Origin: Mycoplasmataceae bacterium
Lineage (GTDB): Bacteria; Bacillota_I; Bacilli_A; Mycoplasmatales; Mycoplasmoidaceae
Direction of reading: 5' to 3'
DNA length: 7,438 bases
Assembly (NCBI GenBank): GCA_020024715.1
Contig: JAHHTJ010000023.1
Coordinates: forward strand, 1 to 7,438
This document shows positions 7,266 to 7,438 of the stretch, one piece after another; position 1 is the stretch's first letter; each line of letters begins with the position of its first letter. The translations under genes were made by a program, and so were the position numbers. The notes under the pieces were generated by a model that was given only the letters and a program-made list of their open reading frames with translations, did no database searches and was not told the DNA's origin.

Positions 7266-7269
7266 CTCC
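7266..7269 (-). promoter_or_regulatory. Shine-Dalgarno site of the coupling-protein ATPase
   Basis: GGAG on the minus strand ends 5 bases before ATG 7260. It selects this start over the in-frame TTG at 7278, which would place the GGAG inside the coding region. Confidence 0.7.
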
Positions 7270-7278
7270 AATTTGCAA

Positions 7279-7438
7279 TTTAATAATCTATCTTGTTTTA
7301 TGTAAAAAAAGGGTGTTAATTTACTTATTATTAAACTCTTTATTCATAAAAAAAATAATAATAATCATATAAATAAAATAAAAATTACTAGTTTTTTATA
7401 AAACATTTATGAATATGTAAAATTTTGGTGTTAATTAT
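7279..7438. other. AT-rich non-coding end with two GGTGTTAATT repeats
   Basis: No gene is seen. GGTGTTAATT occurs at 7312-7321 and 7427-7436, 115 bases apart, in direct orientation on the plus strand. The region lies upstream of the ATPase gene and should hold its promoter. The repeats could be binding sites for Rep or a regulator, or part of an origin. An 8-codon minus-strand frame (7321-7347) begins with a 16-base stretch that matches the mob start at 15 positions, which may be chance. Confidence 0.4.

Noticed and set aside
6100..7278. Apparent break of the ATPase gene into three pieces
   Set aside because: The breaks are TGA codons only. In code 4 they are Trp and the frame is continuous, with family motifs in the right order across them.

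Overview
The window reads as a low-GC Mollicutes replicon (Mycoplasma, Spiroplasma or a relative), most likely a small plasmid. Every long reading frame is closed only by TAA or TAG and is full of in-frame TGA codons at positions where the protein family has tryptophan, so genetic code 4 applies. Read with the standard code, the genes break into artificial fragments. No gene is cut by either window end, and a Rep_3 initiator, a mobilisation-type protein and a coupling-protein-like ATPase are all present, so the 7.4 kb may be a whole plasmid or most of one.

Layout: (1) 179-1880, plus strand, a restriction-modification pair: a C5-cytosine methyltransferase followed by a PD-(D/E)XK nuclease. The genes overlap by 164 bp, apparently because a 17-bp insertion or duplication removed the old methyltransferase stop. 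(2) 1881-2097, AT-rich, with a hairpin and a 35-bp relic of a mob gene. (3) 2098-2799, minus strand, a shortened MobV/Pre-like protein whose HxH metal site is degraded. (4) 2839-4589, minus strand, an Abi_2/AbiF-family HEPN protein of 521 aa followed on the same strand by A-rich 23-bp tandem repeats and a compact, locally GC-rich structured RNA of about 95 nt that ends in a strong intrinsic terminator. (5) 4590-4857, a divergent AT-rich region between abi and rep. (6) 4858-6075, plus strand, a Rep_3 initiator and a two-helix membrane protein. (7) 6100-7260, minus strand, a TraG/TraD/VirD4-like ATPase without membrane helices. (8) 7261-7438 and 1-178, non-coding flanks that could join across a circle.

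The most notable unit is region 4. AbiF-type HEPN proteins are reported as toxins held in check by an adjacent structured RNA, and as relatives of the ancestor of Cas13. Here the gene order, shared strand, R-x4-H motif and folded RNA with its own terminator all fit such a toxin plus RNA antitoxin. With the R-M pair, the plasmid would carry two modules that can both stabilise it and defend its host. Replication would be by Rep_3. Transfer functions look partial or decayed.
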